Shown here: piece after piece, positions 34,167 to 45,345 of the stretch | Layout of the letters: each line of letters opens with the position of its first letter | How positions within the stretch are numbered: the first letter of the stretch is position 1 | Source of the DNA: Streptomyces roseus | Lineage (GTDB): Bacteria > Actinomycetota > Actinomycetes > Streptomycetales > Streptomycetaceae | Length of the DNA stretch: 64,000 bases | Direction: 5' to 3' | Assembly (NCBI RefSeq): GCF_001044425.1 | Contig: NZ_LFML01000008.1 | Span: forward strand, 48,577-112,576 | Notes under the pieces: generated by a model | Databases searched by the model: none | Told to the model about the DNA's origin: nothing | Seen by the model: the letters and a program-made list of their open reading frames with translations, nothing else | Made by a program: the position numbers and the translations under genes

Positions 34167-34547
34167 TCAGTTGCCGGCGGTGAGAGCGGTGTACTCGTCG
34201 GAGGAGAGCGCGTCCTTCGGCTCCTCCGAGAGGCGCACCTTGAACAGCCAGCCGCCCTCGAACGGAGCGGTGTTCACGAGCGCCGGGTCGTCCACGACGT
34301 CCTGGTTGGCCTCGACGACCTCGCCGGAGACGGGGGAGTACAGGTCGCTGACCGACTTGGTCGACTCCAGCTCGCCACAGGTCTCGCCCTCGGTGACGGT
34401 GTCGCCGACCGCGGGGAGCTGGGCGTAGACGACGTCACCGAGCGCGTTGGCCGCGAACTCCGTGATGCCGACCGTCGCGACGCCGTCCACGGCGTCCGAC
34501 AGCCACTCGTGCTCCTTGGTGTAACGCAGCTGCTGGGGGTTGCTCAT
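34167..34547 (-). CDS. gcvH: glycine cleavage system H protein
   Basis: Lipoyl carrier protein (126 aa) that shuttles the aminomethyl group between GcvP, GcvT and the L protein. The lipoylation lysine is in [19 protein letters not shown] (about residue 63). Start [16 protein letters not shown] is the canonical N-terminus. A GGAGAATCAGGTC site precedes the ATG. Between gcvT (80 bp upstream) and glyA. Confidence 0.98.
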   Translation of the reverse strand: MSNPQQLRYTKEHEWLSDAVDGVATVGITEFAANALGDVVYAQLPAVGDTVTEGETCGELESTKSVSDLYSPVSGEVVEANQDVVDDPALVNTAPFEGGWLFKVRLSEEPKDALSSDEYTALTAGN

Positions 34548-34627
34548 GACCTGATTCTCCTGGATGCGGGGGAGTGGATACGAACAGTGGTCTTGCGGAG
34601 TGAGACGGCCGGTACGGCGTACGGGCG

Positions 34628-35743
34628 CTACTTCTGCCGCTTGTAGAACGGCAGGGCCACGACCTCGTACGGCTCATGCGTACCGCGAATGTCCACGCCG
34701 ACGCCGGAGGTGCCGGGCGCGGCGTGCGCCGCGTCCACGTACGCCATCGCGATCGGCTTGCCCAGCGTCGGGGACGGGGCGCCGGAGGTGACCTCGCCGA
34801 TGACCTGGCCGTCGGCCACGACCGGGAAGCCCGCGCGCGGGACGCGGCGGCCCTCGGCGATCAGGCCGACCAGCTTGCGCGGCGCCTTCGAGGCGGAGCG
34901 CTCGGCGGCGGCCTCCAGAGCGGCGCGGCCGACGAAGTCGCCCTCCTTCTCGAACTTCACGACCCGGCCCAGCCCCGCGTCGAACGGGGTGAGGGAGGTG
35001 GTCAGCTCGTGCCCGTACAGCGGCATGCCCGCCTCCAGGCGCAGCGTGTCGCGGCAGGACAGGCCGGCCGGGACCAGGCCGGCACCCTCGCCGGCCTTGG
35101 TCAGGGCCTCCCACAGCCGGACGGCGTGCTCGGGGGCGACGAACAGCTCGAAGCCGTCCTCGCCGGTGTAGCCCGTACGCGCGATCATGGCGGGCACGCC
35201 CGCGACGGTGCCCGGCAGGCCCGCGTAGTACTTCAGCCCGTCGAGGTCGGCGTCGGTGAGGGAGGCGAGGATGCCGGGGGACTCCGGGCCCTGGACGGCG
35301 ATCAGCGCGTACGCGTCGCGGTCGTCGCGGACCACCGTGTCGAAACCGGCGGCGCGCTCGGTCAGGGCGTCCAGGACCACCTGGGCGTTGGAGGCGTTCG
35401 CGACGACCATGTACTCGCTCTCGCCGAGGCGGTAGACGATCAGGTCGTCGAGGATCCCGCCGTCCTCCCGGCAGATGTGCGTGTAGCGGGCGCGGCCGAC
35501 GCCGACGGTGGAGATGTTGCCCACCAGCGCGTAGTCCAGGGCCTTGACGGCCTCCGGGCCGATCAGCGTGATCTCGCCCATGTGGGAGAGGTCGAAGAGG
35601 CCGGCCTTGGTGCGGACGGCGTTGTGCTCGTCGCGCTCACTGGCGTACCGCAGGGGCATGTCCCAGCCCGCGAAGTCGGTCATGGTCGCGCCGAGCCGGC
35701 GGTGCAGCGCGTCGAGGGCGGTCAGGCGGGGGGCAGTGCTCAT
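34628..35743 (-). CDS. gcvT: aminomethyltransferase (glycine cleavage T protein)
   Basis: Tetrahydrofolate-dependent enzyme (371 aa) that releases ammonia and makes methylene-THF from the H-protein-bound aminomethyl group. Seen: [12 protein letters not shown] near the start, [10 protein letters not shown] (catalytic Asp region), [33 protein letters not shown] and [22 protein letters not shown] 35743 fits the family N-terminus ([12 protein letters not shown]). First gene of the operon, directly downstream of the glycine riboswitch. The decarboxylase gcvP is not in the window. Confidence 0.97.
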   Translation of the reverse strand: MSTAPRLTALDALHRRLGATMTDFAGWDMPLRYASERDEHNAVRTKAGLFDLSHMGEITLIGPEAVKALDYALVGNISTVGVGRARYTHICREDGGILDDLIVYRLGESEYMVVANASNAQVVLDALTERAAGFDTVVRDDRDAYALIAVQGPESPGILASLTDADLDGLKYYAGLPGTVAGVPAMIARTGYTGEDGFELFVAPEHAVRLWEALTKAGEGAGLVPAGLSCRDTLRLEAGMPLYGHELTTSLTPFDAGLGRVVKFEKEGDFVGRAALEAAAERSASKAPRKLVGLIAEGRRVPRAGFPVVADGQVIGEVTSGAPSPTLGKPIAMAYVDAAHAAPGTSGVGVDIRGTHEPYEVVALPFYKRQK

Positions 35744-35784
35744 GGGTGTGGCTCCCGGGTCCCAGGGCATGACATGACGAGGAC

Positions 35785-36030
35785 GTTCCTCCCCATCTGT
35801 CATCGGAACCTGAGAGGTTCGCCGAGAGTTCCCGGTCGGACCCGGGGAACGTCGACTTGCACCTTGGGTGGAGCGCACGCGGGTGCCGTCGCGGGGGACG
35901 GCGGCGCGGCTCGCTTTTCAGATCTGCCTCATCCACGCGGTACGGGGCCTGAGAGATTCAAGGGAGGTACTTGCTCCTTCGGCGCCCGGGCACCGCCTCA
36001 CGGCGTGCCGGGACTCTCCCGCGCGGATTC
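35785..36030 (-). ncRNA. tandem glycine riboswitch upstream of gcvT
   Basis: On the minus strand, aptamer 1 (about 36026-35934) has the full consensus: GCGGGAGAG, GCGCCGAAGGAGCAA (35987-35971 region), GAATCTCTCAGGC and CCGCG. After a linker, a second, weaker aptamer (about 35910-35790) keeps AAGGTGCAAG, GAACTCTCGG, CCTCTCAGG and the characteristic end CCGATGACAGATGGGG, but its first arm lacks a clear GGAGAG. Glycine would switch on gcvT-gcvH-glyA, as shown for gcv riboswitches in Streptomyces griseus. The region 35744-36304 has no gene. Confidence 0.92.
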
Positions 36031-36304
36031 AAGCGGCCGGTATGCAGTTGGTCCAGATGGCGCACATCATTGCACGCCGTCCGGTCGATCGGGCGTGCGG
36101 GCCCGAAAGAACGTACGGAAGCGGCGGGCCGGTGGTACCGGACCGGGGGTGACGGACAGGAGTGCGGAACCGGGGGTGACGGACCGGTGACGCAGCCGGG
36201 ACGAGGCCGGGACGCACGACCGGAACCGGGGGTCCCGTATTACCGTCTCTTTACACTCAGTGGGGATGGGGCCCCTGCGGGCCCGGATGGGGGAGGCGAT
36301 CACC

Positions 36305-36970
36305 GTGCGGAGATTCGGAGTGCTGGCGTTGACCGGGACGGGATCCGTGGACGGGGTGCCGGCGGCCCGGCGGGCACGCGCCAAGGGCGCTCCCGTACGC
36401 GACCTGCGCGGCCGGGGCGCGCACGGACCGCGGTGGCTCGGCTTCGCGGAAGGGGACATCGTCGTCGTGTCCGGTCTGCCGGGCGGCGGCAAGAGCACGC
36501 TGATCAAGCGGGCCGCGCAGGGCGGCGGCATCGACTCCCAGGACGTGCGCGAGCGCTGGGAGCGGCGGATGCCGGGGGCGCTGCCGTACACGGTGTACCG
36601 GCCGCTGGTCCGCCTCGCCCATTACTGGGGGCTCTGGCGGGCCCTGCGCTCCGGCGCCTCGGCGGTGGTCCACGACTGCGGGACGCAGACCTGGGTGCGC
36701 GGCCTGCTGGCGGCGGCCGCGCGGCGGCGGGGCCGGGCGCTGCACCTGCTCCTGCTGGACACCACCCCGGAGGAGGCGCTGGCCGGGCAGGAGGCGCGCG
36801 GGCGCGGGGTCTCGGCGTACGCCTTCGCCCGGCACCGGGGCGCGGTGGCCCGCCTGCTGCGCGACGCGGAGTCGGGCCGCCTCCCGGCCGGCTGCACCTC
36901 GGCGGTCCTGCTGGACCGCGGCTCGGCCGCGTCGGTGACCCGCATAGCCTTCCGCCCCGACCCTGCCTGA
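36305..36970 (+). CDS. P-loop kinase/ATPase-like protein (AAA_33 type)
   Basis: Cytosolic protein of 221 aa with a clear Walker A, VVVSGLPGGGKSTLIKRA (about residues 54-71), the arrangement of small kinases that phosphorylate metabolites or nucleotides. A Walker B-like LHLLLLDTTPEEALAGQEARGRG follows (about 152-175). I start at GTG 36305, eight bases after GGGGGAGG; in-frame ATGs at 36260-36287 would add up to 15 residues. It is divergent from the gcv operon. The substrate is unknown. Confidence 0.8.
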   Translation: MRRFGVLALTGTGSVDGVPAARRARAKGAPVRDLRGRGAHGPRWLGFAEGDIVVVSGLPGGGKSTLIKRAAQGGGIDSQDVRERWERRMPGALPYTVYRPLVRLAHYWGLWRALRSGASAVVHDCGTQTWVRGLLAAAARRRGRALHLLLLDTTPEEALAGQEARGRGVSAYAFARHRGAVARLLRDAESGRLPAGCTSAVLLDRGSAASVTRIAFRPDPA

Positions 36971-37086
36971 TCCGAAGGGCACCTCCCGCCCCCTCGGCTC
37001 CCGCGCCCCGGCCCCCCGGTGTCCGGCGCCGCCCGAGCCGTTAACCTCGGGCGACGGTACGGGAGACAACCACAGCGGAGGCGTAG

Positions 37087-37824
37087 ATGCAGGGCGGCGG
37101 CTGGCCGGACAACGAGCTGGAGCAGGTGCTCGGGGCGGCGCTCGGACAGGCGGACGCCGGGGCCCGGATCGTCGAGGTGCTCGGGCGCAGCCGGCTCTGG
37201 GTGCCGCTGCCCGGCGGTGTCCCCGCGGACACGTCCGCCGGGCTCACCCTGCCCACCATGGAGATCGACGGGGCGGCGTACGTCCCCGTCTACAGCTCCG
37301 AGGCCCAGTTCCGCGCCTGCGTCGGCCCCGCCATGGACTTCACCGTGGCCCCCGCCGTCGAGTTCGCCCGCGGCCTGCCCCCGCAGCTCGGCATCGCCGT
37401 GAACCCCGAGGGGGCCGTCGGCGTCCCGCTGCCCCCGCCCGCCGTCGCCGCGCTCTGCCGCACCGGCCGGACCCCCCTCGACGGCCCCGCCACCGGCGGC
37501 CGGGTCCGGCTCTACGAGCCCGACTGGCAGGAGGACCCGGTGGACTTCCTGACCGCCGCGGCCGAGGAGTTCCGTGCCGCCGGCGTGGTCGCCGCCGCCC
37601 ACCGCTGCCTGGCCAGCGTCGAGGGCGGGGCGCCGGAGCTCTACATCGGTGTCCGGCTGCTGGGATGGGAGCCCGAGACGCGCAACGCCCCGATGGACGC
37701 CCTGGGCCGGGCCCTGGCCCGCGTCGCACCGCCCTGGCCCGTGCAGTTGATCCTCCTCGACGCCGCGCAGGACCCGGTGGTCGACTTCATCGCCGAGCGC
37801 GTACGCCCCTTCTACCTCGCGTAG
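37087..37824 (+). CDS. SseB-family protein (enhanced serine sensitivity), copy 1
   Basis: SseB-like protein of 245 aa. The N-terminal SseB domain (about 1-125) shows LWVPLPGG, LPTMEIDGAAYVPVYSSEAQFRACVGPAMDFTVAPAVEFARGLPPQLGIAVNPEG; the C-terminal SseB_C domain (about 140-245) ends ILLDAAQDPVVDFIAERVRPFYL. In E. coli SseB affects serine sensitivity; in Streptomyces the family is widespread and without assigned biochemistry. It lies 56 bp before a second SseB-type gene and next to the serine/glycine genes, so a link to serine is possible. An ACCACAGCGGAGGCGTAG site precedes the ATG. Confidence 0.87.
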   Translation: MQGGGWPDNELEQVLGAALGQADAGARIVEVLGRSRLWVPLPGGVPADTSAGLTLPTMEIDGAAYVPVYSSEAQFRACVGPAMDFTVAPAVEFARGLPPQLGIAVNPEGAVGVPLPPPAVAALCRTGRTPLDGPATGGRVRLYEPDWQEDPVDFLTAAAEEFRAAGVVAAAHRCLASVEGGAPELYIGVRLLGWEPETRNAPMDALGRALARVAPPWPVQLILLDAAQDPVVDFIAERVRPFYLA

Positions 37825-37880
37825 CGCCGCTTAAGCTGGGTGCCGATACGGGTGGACGGGCGGACGAAGAGGGGTACCGG

Positions 37881-38621
37881 GTGAGTGCGTCAGGCACGGC
37901 CGCGGCCGGGCAGGTCGAGCACATGATGCGCCAGGTGACGCCCGGGCGCTTCGAGAGCTACGAGTCGCTTCTGCACGCCCTCGCCGAGGGTCGGCTGTGG
38001 ATGCTGCTGTGGCAGGGGCAGCCGGGCTCCCCGGACGCCCAGTACGGCGGCATGGAGGTCGAGGGCCTCGGATACGCGCCCTGCGTGACCTCCCCCCAGG
38101 AGCTCGCCGCCAGCGGCTGGAGCCGGGGCTACGAGGTGGTCACCGGCCGGGACATCGCCCGCGCCCTCTACCCGGACCGCTGGGGCCTGTGGCTCAACCC
38201 GCACGCCCAGGGCGGCGGCCTCGGCATCCCCTGGGCCGACCTGCGCCGTATCGCCACCGGCCTCGACCGGATGCCGGCGGGCCCGCTGCGGCTGTCCGAG
38301 CCCGCCCTGGAGCTCCCGCAGTTCTACGGCCTGCTGACCCAGCACGCCCACCGCACCCCCGCCGTGCGCTCGCTGCGCCGCGCCTGGGTACAGCCGTCGC
38401 TGGGCTCCCCGTACCTCGCGGTCGGGCTCGACCTGTACGACGCCTCCGCGCCCGCGCTGGAATCCGTACGGGAGATGATGCGCCAGTCGGTCGGCGCGGT
38501 CCCCGAGGGGGTGCCCGTGTGCACGGTGGCGCTGGCGGACGAACACGACCCCGTCGCGATGTGGCTGCGCGCCCAGACGCGCCCCTTCTACGACCGCGAG
38601 GGCCAGGCTCCGGCGTACTGA
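37881..38621 (+). CDS. SseB-family protein, copy 2
   Basis: Protein of 246 aa related to the preceding one. GTG 37881 follows GAGGGGTACCGG. The N-terminal domain (MEVEGLGYAPCVTSPQELAASGWSRGYEVVTGRDIARALYPDRWGLWLNPHAQGGGLGIPWADLRRIATGLDRMP) and C-terminal SseB_C domain (PYLAVGLDLYDASAPALESVREMMRQ...DEHDPVAMWLRAQTRPFYDREG) are visible. The C-termini of the two proteins align (RPFY). Probably a two-gene operon made by duplication and divergence. A hairpin follows. Confidence 0.85.
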   Translation: MSASGTAAAGQVEHMMRQVTPGRFESYESLLHALAEGRLWMLLWQGQPGSPDAQYGGMEVEGLGYAPCVTSPQELAASGWSRGYEVVTGRDIARALYPDRWGLWLNPHAQGGGLGIPWADLRRIATGLDRMPAGPLRLSEPALELPQFYGLLTQHAHRTPAVRSLRRAWVQPSLGSPYLAVGLDLYDASAPALESVREMMRQSVGAVPEGVPVCTVALADEHDPVAMWLRAQTRPFYDREGQAPAY

Positions 38622-38667
38622 GCGGGCCCCGGTCCACGGACCGGGACGACCGTATCGAGCCAATCCG

Positions 38668-38699
38668 AGGCCGCGGGGAGCGAGCGTTCCCCGCGGCCT
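38668..38699 (+). terminator. hairpin terminator after the SseB pair
   Basis: 12-bp perfect stem AGGCCGCGGGGA (38668-38679 with 38688-38699) with an 8-nt loop and a short T-containing tail, 46 nt after the stop. Confidence 0.8.
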
Positions 38700-39114
38700 T
38701 CGGCTTGTCCGGATTTCGCCGCCCTTGTGGGCCCAAAACGCATGGTCCTACCGCGAGTTGGGCGCCATGTCCGATTGTGTACCGAACGGACGGGCTTGCT
38801 CCGCTCAGGCGACAGCGAAGTCCGGATAACGGGAACCCGACCCTCACATCACGGTTGCGCATCCATTCATCTGCGGGTCTGGCGGCTGATCGCAGCGCCG
38901 ATGAAGACTCCCCACCCAAGAGCCGGTCAAGCCTCGAAGGCCCGGTTCGGCAAATGAATTTCTTCTTGTCGCTTTGCACGGCACTTCCTGCAATTCCTGC
39001 ACCTCACACGCGTCCTGCGCAGCACCACGCACTCCGAGCGCCACTCCGCACCAACGCCGCCACAGCGGCGGGCATGGGCCGGCAACCCGTCGGCCGAGAG
39101 GGGTCCCCACCACG
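38700..39114 (+). promoter_or_regulatory. leader/promoter region of the oligopeptide ABC operon, no gene
   Basis: A 415-base stretch without a convincing gene and with comparatively A/T-rich patches (around 38750 and 38955-38985). GTCCGGAT occurs twice (about 38709 and 38820). The operon promoter is likely here. A GAGAGGGG ribosome site lies near 39096. I could not identify a riboswitch or a defined operator. Confidence 0.35.
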
Positions 39115-40107
39115 ATGACGGCACCACTGCATGACACGAGCGCGGAATCACCCGCACCCGTGTCCGTAGCCGACGTCCCAGCCAAGGCCATCGAAGGCCG
39201 CTCGCCCGGCCGCATCGCCTGGATGCGGCTCAAGCGCGACAAGGTCGCGCTGACCGGCGGCGTGGTCGTGATCTTCCTGATCCTGGTGGCGGTCTTCGCA
39301 CCGCAGATCGTGAGCCTGCTGGGCCACCCGCCCAACGAGTTCCACGAGGACCTGATCGACCCGGACCTCGGCACACCGCTCGGCTCCTTCGGCGGCATGA
39401 GCTCCGACTTCCTGTTCGGCGTCGAACCCACCAACGGGCGCGACGTGTTCAGCCGGATCGTCTACGGCGCCCGCATCTCGCTGGTCGTCGCCTTCCTGTC
39501 GGCCTTCGTGTCGGTCACCATCGGCAGCCTCCTCGGCGCCCTCGCCGGGTTCATAGGCGGCTGGGTCGACGGCGTCATCAGCCGCATCATGGACCTGCTG
39601 CTCGCCTTCCCGCAGCTGCTGTTCACCATCGCCCTGGTCTCCGTCGTCCCCAACTCCCTCTGGGGGTTCTCGGGTTCGGGCGTCCGCATGGGCGTGCTGA
39701 TCGTCGTGATCGGCTTCTTCGGCTGGCCGTACATCGGCCGTATCGTCCGCGGCCAGACCATCTCCCTGCGGGAGCGCGAGTACGTCGAGGCCGCACGCAG
39801 CCTCGGCGCCGGGCGCGGCTACATCCTCATCAAGGAGCTGCTGCCCAACCTGGTCGCGCCGATCCTCGTCTACTCGACGCTGCTCATCCCGACCAACATC
39901 CTGACGGAGGCGGCCCTCAGCTTCCTCGGCGCCGGCGTCAAGCCGCCCACCGCCTCCTGGGGAAAGATGCTCTCCGACGCCATCCCCATCTACCAGGACG
40001 ACCCCGCGTACATGGTGGTCCCCGGTATCACGATCTTCATCACCGTCCTGGCGTTCAACCTCTTCGGGGACGGGCTGCGCGACGCACTCGACCCCAAGGG
40101 CAGCTGA
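39115..40107 (+). CDS. oligopeptide/dipeptide ABC transporter permease (DppC/OppC type)
   Basis: Inner-membrane permease of 330 aa. An N-terminal OppC_N segment (RIAWMRLKRDKVALTGGVVVIFLIL, first helix at about 45-65) is followed by the BPD_transp_1 domain (about 120-325) with the EAA-loop REREYVEAARSLGAGRGYILIKELLPNLVAPI and the ending LAFNLFGDGLRDALDPK. It is unusual in being the first gene, before the binding protein; DppB comes third. Pairs with the DppB-type permease to form the channel for peptide import. Confidence 0.93.
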   Translation: MTAPLHDTSAESPAPVSVADVPAKAIEGRSPGRIAWMRLKRDKVALTGGVVVIFLILVAVFAPQIVSLLGHPPNEFHEDLIDPDLGTPLGSFGGMSSDFLFGVEPTNGRDVFSRIVYGARISLVVAFLSAFVSVTIGSLLGALAGFIGGWVDGVISRIMDLLLAFPQLLFTIALVSVVPNSLWGFSGSGVRMGVLIVVIGFFGWPYIGRIVRGQTISLREREYVEAARSLGAGRGYILIKELLPNLVAPILVYSTLLIPTNILTEAALSFLGAGVKPPTASWGKMLSDAIPIYQDDPAYMVVPGITIFITVLAFNLFGDGLRDALDPKGS

Positions 40108-40148
40108 ACCGCTTCAACGATTCACCCACCAATGGAGGTTGGACCAAC

Positions 40149-41909
40149 GTGATCCGCAGAAAGCAGGCATTCGCGATCACCGCCGTGATCGCCGCCCTGT
40201 CCCTGACCGCCGCTTGCGGTGGCAGTGACGGCAAGACGAAGACCGAGGGCAAGGGCGGCGCCGCCTTCAACGCCGCCACCACCGGCATGGTGAACCCCTC
40301 GGACGCCAAGGGCGGGGAGCTCAAGCTCTGGTCGCCGCAGGACGTCGACTACCTCGACCCGGCGCGTGCCTACTACGGCTTCGTGTGGGACATCCAGCGC
40401 CTCTACGTGCGCCAGCTGCTCGCGTACGACAGCAAGCCGGGCAAGGACGGCAGCAAGCTCGTCCCGGACCTCGCCGAGGCCCTGCCGGTCCTGAGCAACG
40501 AGGGCAAGACGTACACCCTCAAGATCAAGGACGGCGTCAAGTTCGAGGACGGCACGCCGATCACCTCGAAGGACTTCAAGTACGGCATCGAGCGCGTCTT
40601 CGCGCAGGACGTGCTGTCCGGCGGTCCCACCTACCTGATCGACATCCTCGACCAGGGCCAGAAGTACCCCGGCCCCTACAAGGACACCGACGCCAACAAG
40701 ATGGGCCTGAAGTCCGTCGAGACGCCGGACGACAAGACGATCGTCTTCAACCTGGCGAGCGCCAACTCCGACTTCAGCTACCTGCTGGCGATGCCGTCCT
40801 CCTCGCCGGTCCCGCAGGCCAAGGACACGGGCGCCACGTACACCAACAAGCCCGTCTCCACCGGTCCGTACAAGGTCGAGAGCTTCACCGCGAGCAAGGG
40901 CGCGACTTTCGTCCGCAACGAGAACTGGGACCCGAAGACCGACACGATCCGCAAGGGTCTGCCGGACAAGGTCTCCTTCACGGTGACCACCAACCCGGAC
41001 GACATGGACGCGCGTCTGCTGTCGGGCGACATCGACCTCGCCATCGACGGCACGGGCATGCAGCAGGCCGGCAAGAACAAGGTCCTCAAGGACGAGAAGC
41101 TGAAGGCCAACGCGGACAACCCGTTCACGGGCTACATCCGCTACTTCGCCTTCCCGACCACGGTCGCGCCGTTCGACAACATCGAGTGCCGCAAGGCCGT
41201 CATCTACGCGGCCGACCCGAAGTCCCTGCAGACCGCCCGCGGCGGCCCGACCAGCGGTGACCTCGGCGCGAACATGCTGCCGCCCGGCATCCCCGGTGCC
41301 GACAAGAGCTACGACCCGTTCAACCTGACCAAGGGCGAGCCGCAGGAGGCCAAGGCCAAGGAGGCCCTCAAGGCCTGCGGCAAGCCGGACGGGTTCGAGA
41401 CCACCATCGCGGTGCGCAACAACCGCGCCCCCGAGGTGAAGACGGCCGAGTCGCTCCAGGCCTCGCTCGCCAAGGTCGGCATCAAGGTCACCATCGACCA
41501 GTACGACGGCAAGCTCTCCTCCTCCGTGATCGGTTCGCCCGAGAACGTGAAGAAGAAGAACTACGGCATCATCGTGATGGGCTGGGGCGCCGACTACAAC
41601 TCCGGCTCGGGCTTCCTGCAGCCGCTCGTCGACGGGTCGTTCATCCAGCCCAACGGCAACAACAACTACACGATGATCAACGACCCGGAGATCAACCAGC
41701 TGTTCAAGACGGCAGCCGCCGCCGCGACTCCGGAAGCCGCAGCCCCGTTCTACACGGACATCAACAAGAAGGTCATGGAGAAGGCGCTCTACCTTCCCAT
41801 CAACTTCGACAAGGCCTTCGTCTACCACAACCCGCGTCTGACGAACGTCTACTTCAACGACTCCATGGGCAAGATCGACCTGGCCACGGTCGGCATCGCC
41901 GCCAAGTAA
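40149..41909 (+). CDS. oligopeptide ABC transporter substrate-binding lipoprotein
   Basis: Extracellular family 5 solute-binding protein (586 aa), lipid-anchored: MIRRKQAFAITAVIAALSLTAAC with the lipobox cysteine at residue 23. SBP_bac_5 features include GGELKLWSPQDVDYLDPARAYYG, the signature NEGKTYTLKIKDGVKFEDGTPITSKDFKYGIERVF, DPETI-like strands, and PSSSPVPQ. It captures peptides for DppB/C. Preceded by AATGGAGGTTGGACCAAC (strong GGAGG) and followed by a 15-bp hairpin before the dppB-type gene. Confidence 0.95.
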   Translation: MIRRKQAFAITAVIAALSLTAACGGSDGKTKTEGKGGAAFNAATTGMVNPSDAKGGELKLWSPQDVDYLDPARAYYGFVWDIQRLYVRQLLAYDSKPGKDGSKLVPDLAEALPVLSNEGKTYTLKIKDGVKFEDGTPITSKDFKYGIERVFAQDVLSGGPTYLIDILDQGQKYPGPYKDTDANKMGLKSVETPDDKTIVFNLASANSDFSYLLAMPSSSPVPQAKDTGATYTNKPVSTGPYKVESFTASKGATFVRNENWDPKTDTIRKGLPDKVSFTVTTNPDDMDARLLSGDIDLAIDGTGMQQAGKNKVLKDEKLKANADNPFTGYIRYFAFPTTVAPFDNIECRKAVIYAADPKSLQTARGGPTSGDLGANMLPPGIPGADKSYDPFNLTKGEPQEAKAKEALKACGKPDGFETTIAVRNNRAPEVKTAESLQASLAKVGIKVTIDQYDGKLSSSVIGSPENVKKKNYGIIVMGWGADYNSGSGFLQPLVDGSFIQPNGNNNYTMINDPEINQLFKTAAAAATPEAAAPFYTDINKKVMEKALYLPINFDKAFVYHNPRLTNVYFNDSMGKIDLATVGIAAK

Positions 41910-41970
41910 CAGCAGGCAAGTGCCTTCACCGCACATGCGCTAGTCCGAAGGGCAGGTGAAGGCCGCAGGC

Positions 41971-42005
41971 GGCGGCTGCCGTCCCCAAAAGGGACGGCAG
42001 CCGCC
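41971..42005 (+). terminator. intercistronic stem-loop between binding protein and DppB
   Basis: Perfect 15-bp stem GGCGGCTGCCGTCCC (41971-41985 with 41991-42005) with a 5-nt loop CAAAA, inside the operon, 22 nt before the dppB-type start. No T-run. Likely a partial terminator or mRNA-stabilising hairpin that keeps the binding protein in excess over the permease. Confidence 0.85.
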
Positions 42006-42026
42006 CGCCCCGGGCGGCCGACTGCA

Positions 42027-43024
<998 letters not shown>

Positions 43025-43028
<4 letters not shown>

Positions 43029-44124
43029 CCGAGAACCCCACCACCGGCAGCGGGCCCGCGTTCGTGCCCGAGCAGGCCGGGCCGCCGGCTCAGGGCACGG
43101 CCTTCCTGTCCGTACGCGACCTCAAGGTGCACTTCCCGACCGACGACGGCCTGGTCAAGTCCGTCGACGGGCTCTCCTTCGACCTGGAGCGCGGCAAGAC
43201 GCTCGGCATCGTCGGCGAGTCCGGTTCCGGCAAGTCGGTGACCTCGCTGGCCATCATGGGCCTGCACCGCACCGGCAACGCCCGCAGCCGCCCGCACATC
43301 TCGGGCCAGGTCGTGCTCGACGGCGAGGACCTCGTACGGGCCGACGCCGACCACGTGCGCAAGCTGCGCGGGCACAAGATGGCGATGGTCTTCCAGGACC
43401 CGCTGTCCGCGATGCACCCGTACTACTCGGTCGGCAAGCAGATCATCGAGGCGTACCGGACCCACCACGACGTCGACAAGAAGACCGCCCGCACCCGGGC
43501 GGTCGAGATGCTCGACCGCGTCGGGATCCCGGAGCCCCACCGGCGCGTCGACGCGTACCCGCACGAGTTCTCCGGCGGTATGCGCCAGCGCGCGATGATC
43601 GCGATGGCCCTGGTCAACAACCCCGAACTGCTCATCGCGGACGAGCCGACCACCGCCCTCGACGTCACCGTCCAGGCGCAGATCCTCGACCTGATCCGCG
43701 ACCTCCAGAAGGAGTTCGGCTCCGCGGTCATCATGATCACGCACGACCTCGGCGTGGTCGCCGAGATGGCCGACGACATCCTCGTGATGTACGGCGGCCG
43801 GTGCGTCGAGCGCGGCAGCGCCGAGAAGGTCTTCTACGAACCCCGCCACCCCTACACCTGGGGCCTGCTCGGCTCCATGCCGCGTATCGACCGCGAGCAG
43901 ACCGAGCGCCTGATCCCGGTCAAGGGCTCGCCGCCCAGCCTCATCAACATCCCGAGCGGCTGCGCCTTCAACCCGCGCTGCCCGTACGCCGACGTCCCCA
44001 AGGGCGGCATCACCCGCACCCAGCGGCCCGAGCTGACCGAGGACGGCGGCCGGCACTGGTCCGCGTGCCACATGTCGCACGACGAGCGGACCCGGATCTG
44101 GACCGAAGAGATTGCGCCGAAGCT

Positions 44125-44128
<4 letters not shown>
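43025..44128 (+). CDS. oligopeptide ABC transporter ATP-binding protein (DppD type)
   Basis: ATPase of 367 aa. Walker [13 protein letters not shown] (about 63-74), Q-loop [11 protein letters not shown], signature [12 protein letters not shown], Walker [14 protein letters not shown]-loop [10 protein letters not shown]. The C-terminal oligo_HPY extension (about 265-330) has [16 protein letters not shown] and later SACHMS with cysteines for the iron-sulfur/Zn-like motif found in some family members. GTG 43025 overlaps the dppB stop, and its own stop overlaps the next start. Confidence 0.94.
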
Positions 44129-45213
<1,085 letters not shown>

Positions 45214-45242
45214 CCCGCCTTCCCGCCGGCCCTTCCCCGCCA

Positions 45243-45286
45243 CGCCGCCGTCCCGGGCCCCTGAAACGGAGCCCGGGACGGCGGCG
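45243..45286 (+). terminator. strong hairpin terminator of the ABC operon
   Basis: 16-bp perfect stem CGCCGCCGTCCCGGGC (45243-45258 with 45271-45286) and a 12-nt loop, 29 nt past the last ATPase gene. Confidence 0.88.
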
Positions 45287-45345
45287 TTCGGGCGCCCGGG
45301 CCGCGCGCGTCGGAGCGCCGGCCGGGCGCGCTGCACAATGGGGCG

